In this document: one piece after another, positions 24,304 to 32,505 of the stretch
Layout: each line of letters begins with the position of its first letter
Numbering within the stretch: the first letter of the stretch is position 1
Source of the DNA: Micromonospora sp. PLK6-60
GTDB lineage: Bacteria > Actinomycetota > Actinomycetes > Mycobacteriales > Micromonosporaceae
Assembly (NCBI RefSeq): GCF_019890675.1
Contig: NZ_JAIOAA010000009.1
Location: forward strand, 124,001 to 188,000
Length of the DNA: 64,000 bases
Reading direction: 5' to 3'
Made by a program: the position numbers and the translations under genes
The notes under the pieces: generated by a model
The model's database searches: none
Told to the model about the DNA's origin: nothing
What the model saw: only the letters and a program-made list of their open reading frames with translations

Positions 24304-24975
24304 TCAGCTCGCCCGGCGCGGCAGCGGAAGGTGGTGCGGGAGGGAGTCGGGCGGCAGCGCGACCCCGGCGGTCCGCAGCGTCTCGATCAGCGCGTTCTGC
24401 ACCAGGTACGAGTCGGGCACCTGCCAGCGGGCCTGTTCCGGGGCGACCGCCCAGCGCACCACCCCCTCCGGCAGCCGGGTGGGCGGCGCGGGCACCCACG
24501 AGCCGGGGCCGTGCCGCACCACCTGGTAGCAGTGCTCCAACTCGGGGCGGAGCGGGTCGCCGGGGCGGACCAGGAACATCCAGCGCCCGGTGGGGGTGAC
24601 CAGGACCGGTCCGCGTACGCCCGCGCCGGCCGGGTGGGAGCGGACCGCCTCCAGCACCTGCCGGCCGAGGTGGGCCGGCACCTCCAGCACGTCGAACGCG
24701 CGCCCGGTGGGCAGCAGCACCCCGTGCGGGCGGCTGTGCCACCAGGTCGCCACCCGGGCCGGGTCCCGGCTCGCGCCGTGCTCCCAGTCCTCCAGCGCGG
24801 GGTGGCAGCCGACCGTCGGGCAGCCCGCCCGGCCGCAGACGAACCGGCTGCGCGCCAGGCAGGCGCCCGGGGTCACCTCCCAGCCGTGCACGGCGTAGCG
24901 CACCGCGACCCGGCGCAGCCGGACCCGTTCCAGTGGTGTCAGTTGGACGACACGTGGACCGACATTCCCCCACAT
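24304..24975 (-). CDS. Bifunctional primase/polymerase-like (Prim-Pol) domain protein
   Basis: This 223-residue protein resembles the N-terminal Prim-Pol domain found in actinobacterial and plasmid proteins: a start helix (LRRVAVRYAVHGWEVTPG), a Cys/His cluster (CLARSRFVCGRAGCPTVGCH), then HPALEDWEHGAS, a WWHSRPHGVLLPTG segment and a later GSWVPAPPTRLPEG. The catalytic acidic motif, normally with two Asp residues in a D-x-D, reads FDVLEVP, so activity is doubtful. The ATG at 24975 follows GGGAG at eight bases; the frame is open further upstream but crosses the divergent promoter. It is divergent from the XRE regulator and may be controlled with it. Confidence 0.72.
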   Translation of the reverse strand: MWGNVGPRVVQLTPLERVRLRRVAVRYAVHGWEVTPGACLARSRFVCGRAGCPTVGCHPALEDWEHGASRDPARVATWWHSRPHGVLLPTGRAFDVLEVPAHLGRQVLEAVRSHPAGAGVRGPVLVTPTGRWMFLVRPGDPLRPELEHCYQVVRHGPGSWVPAPPTRLPEGVVRWAVAPEQARWQVPDSYLVQNALIETLRTAGVALPPDSLPHHLPLPRRAS

Positions 24976-25076
24976 TGGTGCGATCTCCCTCCGCCCCGAA
25001 GGTCGAGAGCCGTCGGAGCACGCGTCGAACCCCGTCACTGCCTTGATCCGCGGTCGTTGAGCTGACGAACGGCTGA

Positions 25077-25087
25077 TGCAAGTTGCA
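25077..25087. promoter_or_regulatory. TGCAAGTTGCA palindrome in divergent promoter region
   Basis: A perfect 11-base palindrome TGCAAGTTGCA lies in a locally less GC-rich spacer (24976-25180) between the primase-like gene and the XRE regulator. It is about 100 bases from both starts. It is a candidate operator of the XRE protein, on position only. Confidence 0.4.
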
Positions 25088-25180
25088 CGAAAACTACGAG
25101 GACAGTCCTTACGGCTGACGTACAGGCTGTGCGACCAGCGAAAACCTGGAGACGGACGGCGGCGCGGGAGGGATGGGCGG

Positions 25181-26413
25181 ATGGACGAACTACCCATAGG
25201 TCGCCGGGTCGCCTACTGGCGCGGTCGCCGCAAGATGTCCCAACAGGTCTTCGCCGACCGGCTCGGCAAGTCCAAGAGCTGGGTCGACAAGATCGAGCGC
25301 GGGGTGCGCCGGCTGGACAAGTTCTCCGTCGTCTACGAGATCGCCGACATCCTCGCCATCGACGTCCAACTGCTGCTCGGCAAGGACCCGGAACGCCGGA
25401 CCGACGCGTTGAACTGCATCGACCAGGTCGAGGTCCAGGAGATCCGGGCCGCCCTCGAACGGTACGACTCGATGAGCGCGTACTTCGACGCGGCGCCGTA
25501 CCCGCCACCGCTCGTCGACATGCGCAAGGCGGTCAACCACGCCTGGCTGACCTACCAGTACGGCCGCTACGGCATGCTCACCCGGGCGCTGCCCAAGCTG
25601 CTGCGCGACGCCCAGGCCGCGGACGCCGGTTACGGCGGCGGGGACCCGGCCCGGGAGGCGGCCCACCTGCTCGGGCAGGTCTACCAGATCGCCTCGTCGG
25701 TGCTGCGCAAGCTGGGCGAGTGCGAGCTGGCCTGGCTGGCCGCCGACCGCTCGATGGCGGTGGCCCAGCGCGCCGACGACCAGCTGCTCGCCGGCATCGC
25801 CACCACCCGGGTCTGCAACGCGCTGGTCGCGATGGGGCGCCCCCGGCCGGCGCTGGAGCTCAACGTGGCCATCGCCAACCGGCTCGCCCCGGGCGGCGGC
25901 AACGACGCCTCGCCGGCCCGCCTCTCCGTCTACGGCATGCTGCTGCTCCAGGGGGCGATGGCGGCCTCCCGGATCGGCGACTCGGCGACGGTGGACGACC
26001 TGCTCAACGGCGCCCAGGAGGCCGCCACCCTGCTCGGCGGCGACCACAACCACTACTGGACCTCGTTCGGTCCGACCAACCTGGAGCTGCACCGGGCCGC
26101 CGCCGCGGTGGAGCTGGGCGACGGCGGCCGGGCGGTGGAGATCCACCAGCAGCGCATCCCGGAACCGGACTTCAACGCGCTGCTGCCCGAGCGCCGGGCC
26201 CACCACCTGCTGGACATCGCCCGCGGGTACGCGCAGATCGGCGATGTGGCGAACGCCGGGGAGATGCTGCTGCGCGGCGACCGGCTGGCGCCGTCGGAGG
26301 TCCGCTGCCGGCCGATCGCCCACGAAGTGATGTCGGACGTCCTCCGTCGCACACGGGGTGCGCCGCCTCCGCCGATTGCGGAGTTGGCTGAACACATGGG
26401 AGTGGGAGTGTGA
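25181..26413 (+). CDS. XRE family regulator with TPR-like C-terminal domain
   Basis: This 410-residue protein has an N-terminal XRE helix-turn-helix (about 6-62; GRRVAYWRGRRKMSQQVF, then SKSWVDKIERGVRRLDKF) and a long all-helical C-terminal part that looks like TPR repeats (ELAWLAADRSMAVAQRADD, ARLSVYGMLLLQGAMAASR, HHLLDIARGYAQIGDVANAG). Such regulators are frequent in filamentous actinomycetes, often linked to development or peptide signals. GGGAGGG precedes the ATG at 25181. It is divergent from the primase-like gene and followed after 16 bases by a flavoprotein gene. The signal it senses is unknown. Confidence 0.83.
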   Translation: MDELPIGRRVAYWRGRRKMSQQVFADRLGKSKSWVDKIERGVRRLDKFSVVYEIADILAIDVQLLLGKDPERRTDALNCIDQVEVQEIRAALERYDSMSAYFDAAPYPPPLVDMRKAVNHAWLTYQYGRYGMLTRALPKLLRDAQAADAGYGGGDPAREAAHLLGQVYQIASSVLRKLGECELAWLAADRSMAVAQRADDQLLAGIATTRVCNALVAMGRPRPALELNVAIANRLAPGGGNDASPARLSVYGMLLLQGAMAASRIGDSATVDDLLNGAQEAATLLGGDHNHYWTSFGPTNLELHRAAAAVELGDGGRAVEIHQQRIPEPDFNALLPERRAHHLLDIARGYAQIGDVANAGEMLLRGDRLAPSEVRCRPIAHEVMSDVLRRTRGAPPPPIAELAEHMGVGV

Positions 26414-26429
26414 ACGCGGTGCCCGCCGG

Positions 26430-27008
26430 ATGAGCGGCACCCGCAGCAGTGGGCGCCGGCCGGTGCTCTACGCCATCGCCTGCGGCTCGCCGTTGGCCCG
26501 GGACGTCGGCCGCCTGGTGGAGCTGGCCCAGCACGACGGCTGGGAGGTGTGCGTCGTCACCACGCCGGACGGGGCGAAGTTCGTCGACCGGGCCGCGCTG
26601 GCCCGGCAGACCGGCCACCCGGTCCGGACGCACTACAAGAACCCCGGCGACCGGGACGTGCTGCCACCCGCCGACGCGATGATCGTCTGCCCGGCGACGG
26701 TCAACACGATCAACAAGTGGGCGGCGGGGATCACCGACACCCTGGCGCTCGGCCTGCTCTTCGAGGGGCAGGGCCGGGGCCTGCCAGTGGTGGCGGTCCC
26801 GTTCACCAACGCGGCCATGGCCGCCCACCCGGCCTTCCGGGCCGGTCTCGACCGGCTGGCCGACTGGGGGACGACGGTGGTCTTCGGCGACCACGTCGTC
26901 CCGCTGCACCCGCCCGGCACCGGCGAGCGGCACCTGCACACCTTCCCCTGGGAGCTCGGGCTGGCCGCGCTGCGCGACCGACCCGAGTCGGTCAGCCCGG
27001 CCGCCTGA
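26430..27008 (+). CDS. Flavoprotein of the CoaC/Dfp-like (HFCD) family
   Basis: This 192-residue protein has the homo-oligomeric flavin-containing decarboxylase fold: a YAIACGSPLARDVGRL start for FMN phosphate binding, VVTTPDGAKFVD, and the signature PATVNTINKWAAGITDTLA. FMN-dependent members decarboxylate cysteine residues or related substrates. The second half keeps FTNAAMAAHPAF, in place of the usual P-x-MN-x-x-M motif. It is single-domain, unlike CoaBC, and the CoaB half is absent. It follows the XRE regulator gene and probably shares its transcript. Substrate unknown. Confidence 0.82.
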   Translation: MSGTRSSGRRPVLYAIACGSPLARDVGRLVELAQHDGWEVCVVTTPDGAKFVDRAALARQTGHPVRTHYKNPGDRDVLPPADAMIVCPATVNTINKWAAGITDTLALGLLFEGQGRGLPVVAVPFTNAAMAAHPAFRAGLDRLADWGTTVVFGDHVVPLHPPGTGERHLHTFPWELGLAALRDRPESVSPAA

Positions 27009-27047
27009 GGGGTGGACCGGCCGCCCGCGCCGGTAAGCTGACCCGCC

Positions 27048-27923
27048 GTGAGCCCATCCGCGTCCCCGCCGCCGACCGTCGCCGACGTGGTGGCCGAGCT
27101 GGAGCGGTGCTACCCGCCGGCCTGGGCCGAGGAGTGGGACCGGGTCGGCCTGGTGCTCGGCGAGCCGTCCGCCCCGGTGCGCCGGGTCGCCTGCGTGGTC
27201 GACGTGGTCCCGGAGACCGTCGCCGAGGCCCTCGCCGCCGGCGCGGACATGATCGTCGCCCACCACCCGCTGCTGCTGCGCGGCGTCTCCTCGGTGGCCG
27301 CCACCACGTACAAGGGGCGGATCGTGCACCAGCTCATCCGCAACGACGTGGCGTTGTACGTGGCGCACACCAACGCCGACACCGCCAACCCGGGCGTCTC
27401 CGACGCCCTCGCCGCCCGGTTCGGGCTGACCGGGCTGCGCCCGCTGCACCCGGCCCCGGCGGGCAGCGCCGCCGCCGGCGACGGGCGGGGCATCGGCCGG
27501 ATCGGCGAGCTGCCCACCCCGCTGACCCTGGCCGAGCTGACCCGGCGGGCCGCCGCGGTGCTGCCCGCCACCGCCTGGGGCGTCCGCGCCGCCGGCGACC
27601 CGGACCGCACGGTGCGTACCCTTGCCGTCAGCGGCGGCTCGGGGGACAGCTTCCTGGCCGCGGCGACCGCCGCCGGGGTGGACGCCTTCCTCACCGCCGA
27701 CCTGCGCCACCACCCGGCCGGCGAGCACCTGGCCGCCGGTGGCCCCGCCCTGCTGGACGCGGCACACTGGGCGACCGAGCGACCCTGGCTGGACGACCTG
27801 GCCGGCCACCTGCGGGCCGCCCTGGGCGTCGAGACGACCGTGTCCGACCTGGACACCGACCCGTGGACCGTACACGCCACCGCACCCGCGGCGGACGACA
27901 AGGAGCGCGACCGTGAAGGCTGA
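27048..27923 (+). CDS. Nif3-like dinuclear metal centre hexameric protein
   Basis: This 291-residue protein belongs to the Nif3/YqfO/YbgI family, which forms toroidal hexamers with a two-metal site. The metal-ligand segments are present: the His pair in DMIVAHHPLLLRG, the His-Asp in YVAHTNADTANPG and the C-terminal HHPAGEH, with Asp/Glu around. A YqfO-type insert domain is not present. Its reaction is uncertain; GTP cyclohydrolase-like roles have been suggested for relatives. It starts with GTG and overlaps the zinc-ribbon gene by 11 bases. The order Nif3, zinc ribbon, RNase H fusion matches Rv2230c-Rv2229c-Rv2228c. Confidence 0.9.
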   Translation: MSPSASPPPTVADVVAELERCYPPAWAEEWDRVGLVLGEPSAPVRRVACVVDVVPETVAEALAAGADMIVAHHPLLLRGVSSVAATTYKGRIVHQLIRNDVALYVAHTNADTANPGVSDALAARFGLTGLRPLHPAPAGSAAAGDGRGIGRIGELPTPLTLAELTRRAAAVLPATAWGVRAAGDPDRTVRTLAVSGGSGDSFLAAATAAGVDAFLTADLRHHPAGEHLAAGGPALLDAAHWATERPWLDDLAGHLRAALGVETTVSDLDTDPWTVHATAPAADDKERDREG

Positions 27924-28650
27924 CCCCAAGGACCAGCGCCGCCTGCTGGACCTCCAGGCCATCGACACCTCCCTGGCCCAGCTCGCCCACCGCCGTCGTT
28001 CGCTGCCGGAGAAGGCCGAGCTGGAGGGGCTGGCCCGGGAGCTCTCCGCGCTGGAGGACGAGCGGGTCCGCGCCCAGGTCGCCGTGGACGACCTGGACCG
28101 GGACATCGCCCGGTTGGAGAAGGACGTCGAGCAGGTCCGGGCGCGCAAGGACAAGGACCAGGCCCGGCTGACTGCCGGCAGCGGCCCGGCCCGCGAGCTG
28201 GAGGCGATCCAGCACGAGCTGGCCTCGCTCCAGCGCCGGCAGGGCGACCTGGAGGACGCCGAGCTGGAGCTGATGGAGCAGCGGGAGACCGCGCAGGGCG
28301 TGCTCGACGGGATCGAGGGGCGGCTGGCCGAGGCGCGGGAGCGGCGCGCGGCGACCGAGCAGCGCCGCGACGACACCCTGGCCGAGATCGGCCGGGACGA
28401 GGAGTTCAAGCGGTCCGCGCGCCAGCCGGTCGTCGCCGACCTCCCGGCCGACCTGGTCAAGCTGTACGACAAGATCCGTGAGGACACCGGCCTGGGCGCC
28501 GCCCTGTTCACCGGCGGGCGGTGCGGCGGCTGCCGGCTGGAGCTCTCCGGCGCGGACCTGGCCCGGATCCGCAGGGCGGACCCGGACGACGTGGTGCGCT
28601 GCGAGGACTGCCGCCGGATCATGGTGCGTACCAACGAGTCGGGGCTGTAG
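27913..28650 (+). CDS. Coiled-coil protein with C-terminal zinc ribbon
   Basis: This 245-residue protein has a long coiled coil (about 15-175, heptads rich in Leu, Glu and Arg such as LEDERVRAQVAVDDLDRDIA) and a C-terminal four-Cys zinc ribbon (CGGC and CEDC, with VRCEDCRRIMVR). It matches the Rv2229c type, sometimes called a zinc-ribbon or C4-type DksA-like protein. It may bind nucleic acid or RNA polymerase; this is not proven. The GTG at 27913 follows AAGGAG and lies inside the end of the Nif3 gene, so translation is coupled. The RNase H fusion gene starts four bases after its stop. Confidence 0.88.
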   Translation: MKADPKDQRRLLDLQAIDTSLAQLAHRRRSLPEKAELEGLARELSALEDERVRAQVAVDDLDRDIARLEKDVEQVRARKDKDQARLTAGSGPARELEAIQHELASLQRRQGDLEDAELELMEQRETAQGVLDGIEGRLAEARERRAATEQRRDDTLAEIGRDEEFKRSARQPVVADLPADLVKLYDKIREDTGLGAALFTGGRCGGCRLELSGADLARIRRADPDDVVRCEDCRRIMVRTNESGL

Positions 28651-28654
28651 ACCG

Positions 28655-29773
28655 GTGGCGGTGCGCGCGGTGCTGGTGGAGGCCGACGGCGGGTCCCGGG
28701 GCAACCCCGGGCCGGCCGGCTACGGTGCGGTGGTCCGCGACCCGGCTTCCGGCGAGGTGCTGCTGGAACGCTCCGAGGCGATCGGCACCAGCACCAACAA
28801 CGTCGCGGAATACCGCGGGCTGATCGCCGGCCTGGAGGCCGCCGCCGAGCTGGGCGCGGTCGAGGTCGAGGCGCGGATGGACTCCAAGCTGGTGGTCGAG
28901 CAGATGTCCGGCCGCTGGCAGATCAAGCACCCGGGGCTGCGCCCGCTCGCCGCCCGGGCCGCCGCGCTGGCCGACCGGTTCGACTCGGTGCGGTTCACCT
29001 GGATCCCGCGCGACCGCAACCGGCACGCCGACGCCCTGGCCAACGCGGCGATGGACGCCGCCGCCGGCAAGCCGGCCAGGCCGGTCGAGCCGGTCGAGGC
29101 CGCCGACCCGGCCACCGCCAAGCCGTCCTGGGAGCCCCGGCCCACCGACACCGCCACCCGGCTGATCCTGGTCCGGCACGGCGAGACCGAGTGGACCGTG
29201 CAGGGCCGCTACGCCGGCCGCGCCGACGTGCCGCTCTCCGACCGCGGCCGGGCCCAGGCCGCCGCCACCGGCGCCCGGGTGGCCGAGCTGGCCCCGTCCG
29301 TCGCGGCCGTGGTCAGCTCCCCGCTGTCCCGGTGTACGGCGACCGCCGAGGCGATCGCCGGGGCGCTGGGCGGCCAGCCGGTACGCCGGCAGGACGACTG
29401 GGTGGAGTGCGACTTCGGCGCCTGGGACGGCCGGACCTTCGCCGAGGTACGCGAGGGCTGGCCGGGAGAGCTGGACGCCTGGCTCGCCTCGACCCGGGTC
29501 GCCCCGCCCGGCGGCGAGTCGTTCGCCGCGGTCGCCGAGCGGGTGGACCGGGCGGTGGTGGCGCTGCGCGAGGCGTACCCGGGGGAGACCGTGGTGGTCG
29601 TCTCGCACGTCTCGCCGATCAAGCTGGCGCTGCGCGACGCCCTGGCCGCCCCGGACGCCTTCCTGCACCGGCTGTACCTGGACGCGGCCGGCATCTCGGT
29701 GTTCGACATGTGGCCCGACGGCGGCGTGGCCGTCCGTACGGTCAACGACACCGCCCACCTCGTCACCCGTTGA
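28655..29773 (+). CDS. rnhC: Bifunctional RNase H / histidine phosphatase
   Basis: This 372-residue protein fuses two enzymes. Residues 1-135 are RNase HI: Asp10 in VEADGGSRGNPGPAGYGAVV, Glu in AEYRGLIAGLEAA, Asp in ARMDSKLVVEQ and the last Asp in NRHADALANAAMD. After a Pro/Ala linker, residues from about 168 are a histidine phosphatase (phosphoglycerate-mutase superfamily, CobC-like): LILVRHGETEW with the catalytic RHG and VVVVSHVSPIKLAL with the second His. The same fusion is Rv2228c in M. tuberculosis (RnhC in mycobacteria). It removes RNA from RNA:DNA hybrids; the phosphatase substrate may be an alpha-ribazole phosphate. It starts with GTG, with only a weak ribosome site, right after the zinc-ribbon gene. 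Confidence 0.93.
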   Translation: MAVRAVLVEADGGSRGNPGPAGYGAVVRDPASGEVLLERSEAIGTSTNNVAEYRGLIAGLEAAAELGAVEVEARMDSKLVVEQMSGRWQIKHPGLRPLAARAAALADRFDSVRFTWIPRDRNRHADALANAAMDAAAGKPARPVEPVEAADPATAKPSWEPRPTDTATRLILVRHGETEWTVQGRYAGRADVPLSDRGRAQAAATGARVAELAPSVAAVVSSPLSRCTATAEAIAGALGGQPVRRQDDWVECDFGAWDGRTFAEVREGWPGELDAWLASTRVAPPGGESFAAVAERVDRAVVALREAYPGETVVVVSHVSPIKLALRDALAAPDAFLHRLYLDAAGISVFDMWPDGGVAVRTVNDTAHLVTR

Positions 29774-29840
29774 GTCACCGGCTGCCGCCGTTCGGCGCAG
29801 CCGGCACGCCGTTCGGCGCACCACCACCTCCGCATTGAAC

Positions 29841-29854
29841 GTGATCGCTGTCAC
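29841..29854. promoter_or_regulatory. CRP/GlxR-like binding site
   Basis: GTGATCGCTGTCAC exactly matches the core GTGA-N6-TCAC of the CRP family (GlxR in corynebacteria). It lies 59 bases before the DUF3311 start, in a spacer that also has a small GCCGTTCGGCGCA duplication (29786-29822). In Corynebacterium the related carboxylate transporter operon is under carbon control, which makes the placement meaningful. Confidence 0.5.
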
Positions 29855-29912
29855 ACGGTCGTAGCCTCCGGCCGTCACCTGGCGAGCTACGACAACTCCC
29901 GGAGGTGTGTCC

Positions 29913-30170
29913 ATGACAGCACCCGACCCGGAGGCGCCCGAGGCGCCCACCGCGGCGCGGTCGAGGGCGAAGGACCGCAGCCCCTGGAACTGGCTGCTCT
30001 TCATCCCGATCGTGGTGCCCCTGATCCCGGCCTTCTTCAACGGCGACTCGCCGCGGTTGTTCGGCTTCCCGCGCTTCTACTGGCTCCAGCTGGCCTGGAT
30101 CCTGCTGGGCGTCACCACCACCACGGTGGTCTACCAGATGACCAAGAAGAAGCGGGGTGGTGGGCGGTGA
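29913..30170 (+). CDS. DUF3311 small membrane protein
   Basis: This 85-residue protein has two membrane helices (WLLFIPIVVPLIPAFF and YWLQLAWILLGVTTTTVVYQM) and a basic tail KKKRGGG. It is of the DUF3311 type, which sits next to SSS-family carboxylate transporters; the MctB-MctC pair of Corynebacterium glutamicum is the known analogue. It may stabilise or modulate the transporter. GGAGG lies seven bases before the ATG at 29913. The transporter gene follows after 58 bases. Confidence 0.85.
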   Translation: MTAPDPEAPEAPTAARSRAKDRSPWNWLLFIPIVVPLIPAFFNGDSPRLFGFPRFYWLQLAWILLGVTTTTVVYQMTKKKRGGGR

Positions 30171-30228
30171 GCGCGAGGAATGAGCCGGGCCTGCGAGTCC
30201 CGCAGTCGCGAACGAAGGTGGTGCTGTG

Positions 30229-31884
30229 ATGTGGCGGGACCATCTCACCGAGATCATCGTCTTCAGCGCGCTGTTCCTGCTGGTCAGCGCGATGGGCTTC
30301 GTGGCCGCCCGGTGGCGCGCCCCGAAGGACATGGCGCACCTGGACGAGTGGGGGCTGGGCGGGCGCAACTTCGGCGGCTGGATCACCTGGTTCCTGGTGG
30401 GCGGTGACCTCTACACCGCGTACACCTTCGTGGCGGTGCCGGCGCTGATGTTCGGCGCGGGCGCGGCCGGCTTCTTCGCCGTGCCGTACACGATCGTCAT
30501 CTACCCGATGGTCTTCCTGGTGCTCTGCCGGCTCTGGTCGGTGTCGCACCGGCACGGCTTCGTCACCCCGGCCGACTTCGTCCGCCGCCGGTTCGACTCG
30601 CCGGTCCTGGCGCTGCTGATCGCGATCACCGGGATCGTGGCCACCATGCCGTACATCGCGTTGCAGCTGGTCGGCATCGAGGCGGTGCTCAAGACGATGG
30701 GCGTGACCGGGGAGAGCGCGCTGGCCCGGCACCTGCCGATCATCATCGCGTTCGCCATCCTGGCCGCGTACACGTACCAGTCCGGGCTGCGGGCGCCGGC
30801 GCTGATCGCCTTCGTCAAGGACTCGCTGATCTACATCGTGATCCTGGTGGCGGTCCTCTACCTGCCCTACAAGCTCGGCGGCTGGGGCTCGATCTTCGAC
30901 GCCGCCGACGCGAAGTTCGCCGCCTCAGCGAACCCGAACGACGGCGTCCTGCTCAACGCCAACAACCAGCTCCAGTACGTCACCCTGGCGTTCGGCTCGG
31001 CGCTGGCGCTGTTCCTCTATCCGCACAGCATCACCGGCGTGCTGGCCAGCCGGAACCGTGACGTGATCAAGCGGAACATGTCCGCGCTGCCGGCGTACAG
31101 CCTGCTGCTCGGGCTGATCGCGCTGCTCGGCTTCATGGCCATCGCGGCCGGGGTGAAGCCGCTGCCGGGCGCGAAGGAGGGCAGCGTCGACAGCAACACG
31201 GTGGTGCCGGTCCTGTTCGACCAGCAGTTCCCCGACTGGTTCGCCGGCGTCGCGTACGCCGCCATCGGCATCGGCGCGCTGGTGCCGGCGGCGATCATGT
31301 CGATCGCGGCGGCGAACCTGTTCACCCGCAACATCTACAAGGAGTACCTGAAGCGGGACGCCAGCCCCGCGCAGGAGGCGAACGTCTCGAAGATCACCTC
31401 GCTGGTGGTGAAGGTCGGCGCGGTCGCCTGCATCGTCTTCCTCGACCCGCAGTTCTCCATCGACCTCCAGCTCATCGGCGGCGTGATCATCCTCCAGACG
31501 CTGCCGGCGGTGGCGCTGGGCCTCTATACCCGCTGGTTCCACCGGGGCGCGCTGATCGCCGGCTGGGCGGCCGGGATGGGGCTGGGCATGTGGATGCTCT
31601 ACCAGATCCCGAACGCCGCGACCGGGCGCAAGCACTTCGGCGGCTCGGCGTTCCCGCTTGCCGACTTCGGCTTCGACACCAAGAAGACGATCTACGTCGG
31701 CATCGTCGCCGTGCTGGTCAACCTGGCGGTCGCGGCGCTGGTGACGCTGGCGCTGCGGGCCGGCAAGGTGCCCGACGGGGTCGACGGCACCGAGCCGGAC
31801 GACTACTTCGTCGACGAGAGCGACCCGCGGGTCACCCCCGGCCCCGAGCGCGACGCCGACTCCGCCCGGGAGCCGGTCGCCTGA
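30229..31884 (+). CDS. Sodium:solute symporter, monocarboxylate (MctC/ActP-like) type
   Basis: This 551-residue protein has 13 or so membrane helices of the sodium:solute symporter family. The signature region reads LGGRNFGGWITWFLVGGDLYTAYTF at the start, and the helix-5-to-7 region has YIVILVAVLYLPYKLGG and LALFLYPHSITGVLASR, like acetate/pyruvate/propionate carriers. It is expected to take up short monocarboxylates driven by Na+ or H+. The C-terminal 40 residues are acidic and cytoplasmic. The start is ATG 30229 (GTG 30226 adjoins it). It pairs with DUF3311 upstream and is followed by a perfect palindrome that probably ends the transcript. Confidence 0.9.
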   Translation: MWRDHLTEIIVFSALFLLVSAMGFVAARWRAPKDMAHLDEWGLGGRNFGGWITWFLVGGDLYTAYTFVAVPALMFGAGAAGFFAVPYTIVIYPMVFLVLCRLWSVSHRHGFVTPADFVRRRFDSPVLALLIAITGIVATMPYIALQLVGIEAVLKTMGVTGESALARHLPIIIAFAILAAYTYQSGLRAPALIAFVKDSLIYIVILVAVLYLPYKLGGWGSIFDAADAKFAASANPNDGVLLNANNQLQYVTLAFGSALALFLYPHSITGVLASRNRDVIKRNMSALPAYSLLLGLIALLGFMAIAAGVKPLPGAKEGSVDSNTVVPVLFDQQFPDWFAGVAYAAIGIGALVPAAIMSIAAANLFTRNIYKEYLKRDASPAQEANVSKITSLVVKVGAVACIVFLDPQFSIDLQLIGGVIILQTLPAVALGLYTRWFHRGALIAGWAAGMGLGMWMLYQIPNAATGRKHFGGSAFPLADFGFDTKKTIYVGIVAVLVNLAVAALVTLALRAGKVPDGVDGTEPDDYFVDESDPRVTPGPERDADSAREPVA

Positions 31885-31889
31885 GGCGT

Positions 31890-31939
31890 TAGGAGGGGGC
31901 CCTTGTTATCGCGTACGCGATAACAAGGGCCCCCTCCTA
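31890..31939. terminator. 50-base perfect palindrome, dispersed repeat copy 3
   Basis: Bases 31890-31939 form a perfect 50-base palindrome (25 per arm) starting TAGGAGGGGGCCCTTGTTAT, and begin six bases after the transporter stop. It lies between converging genes (transporter and marR). It closely matches the copy at 33741-33794 and shares GGGCCCCTCCT-type ends with the other copies. A strong two-way terminator is the simplest role. Confidence 0.8.
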
Positions 31940-31967
31940 GCAGCGGCAGCGCGACCGCCGAGCGGGG

Positions 31968-32447
31968 TCAGCGGCGGCGGGCGCGGGACTCCAGGGCCTC
32001 GTTGAGTCGGCGCAGCATCTCCGCCAGGGTCGCCCGGTCCGCCGGGGCCCAGTCGGCGAGCATCTCGCCGTAGAGCCGGGCGCGGGCGGCCTGCACGGCG
32101 GCCATCCGTTGCAGCCCTGCCGGGGTGGGGGAGATCACCGTGCCGCGCCCGTCGGCCGGGTCGGGCGCGCGGGCGATCAGTCCGTCGCGTTGCAGGGCGG
32201 AGACCTGCCGGGTGACCGTGGACCCGTCCAGGTTGAGCCGGGCCGCGAGGGCGGAGACGTTCTGCGGGCCGGTGGCGTCCAGGTGGCGCAGGATCACGTA
32301 CGCCGCCCGGTCCAGCACCCGGTGCTCGGCGCTGCCGGTCGCCCGTCGGGTCGCCTCGCCGAGGCGCATCAGCATGGCCACCTCGGTCTCGATCCGGCCG
32401 AGGGTGACGTCGTCCGGGGTGGTGGCCGGCTCGTGGTCGTCGGTCAT
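31968..32447 (-). CDS. MarR family transcriptional regulator
   Basis: This 159-residue protein has the MarR winged helix: LDATGPQNVSALAARLNLDG, then STVTRQVSALQRDGLIAR and the wing DPADGRGTVISPTPAG with the typical DGRG. Helices at both ends would form the dimer. It is divergent from an MFS exporter gene, and the 58-base spacer holds two TGTAYGATACA palindromes one next to its own start, so it probably represses both. The effector is likely a compound exported by the MFS protein (inference). Confidence 0.9.
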   Translation of the reverse strand: MTDDHEPATTPDDVTLGRIETEVAMLMRLGEATRRATGSAEHRVLDRAAYVILRHLDATGPQNVSALAARLNLDGSTVTRQVSALQRDGLIARAPDPADGRGTVISPTPAGLQRMAAVQAARARLYGEMLADWAPADRATLAEMLRRLNEALESRARRR

Positions 32448-32450
32448 GGC

Positions 32451-32483
32451 TGTATGATACAACCGAATTAACTGTACGATACA
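32451..32483. promoter_or_regulatory. Two TGTAyGATACA operators
   Basis: TGTATGATACA (32451-32461) is a perfect 11-base palindrome; TGTACGATACA (32473-32483) differs at one base. Their centres are 22 bases apart, about two helical turns, so two dimers would bind the same face. The first is three bases from the marR ATG and the second about 23 before the MFS GTG. Confidence 0.7.
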
Positions 32484-32505
32484 GCTATCTGTCTGGAGGC
32501 GCGGA

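Noticed and set aside
30171-30228. GAGCCGGGCCTGCGAGTCCCGCAG-like spacer as an operator of the SSS transporter
   Set aside because: It has weak dyads only and looks like a generic spacer; the CRP-like site upstream is better supported.
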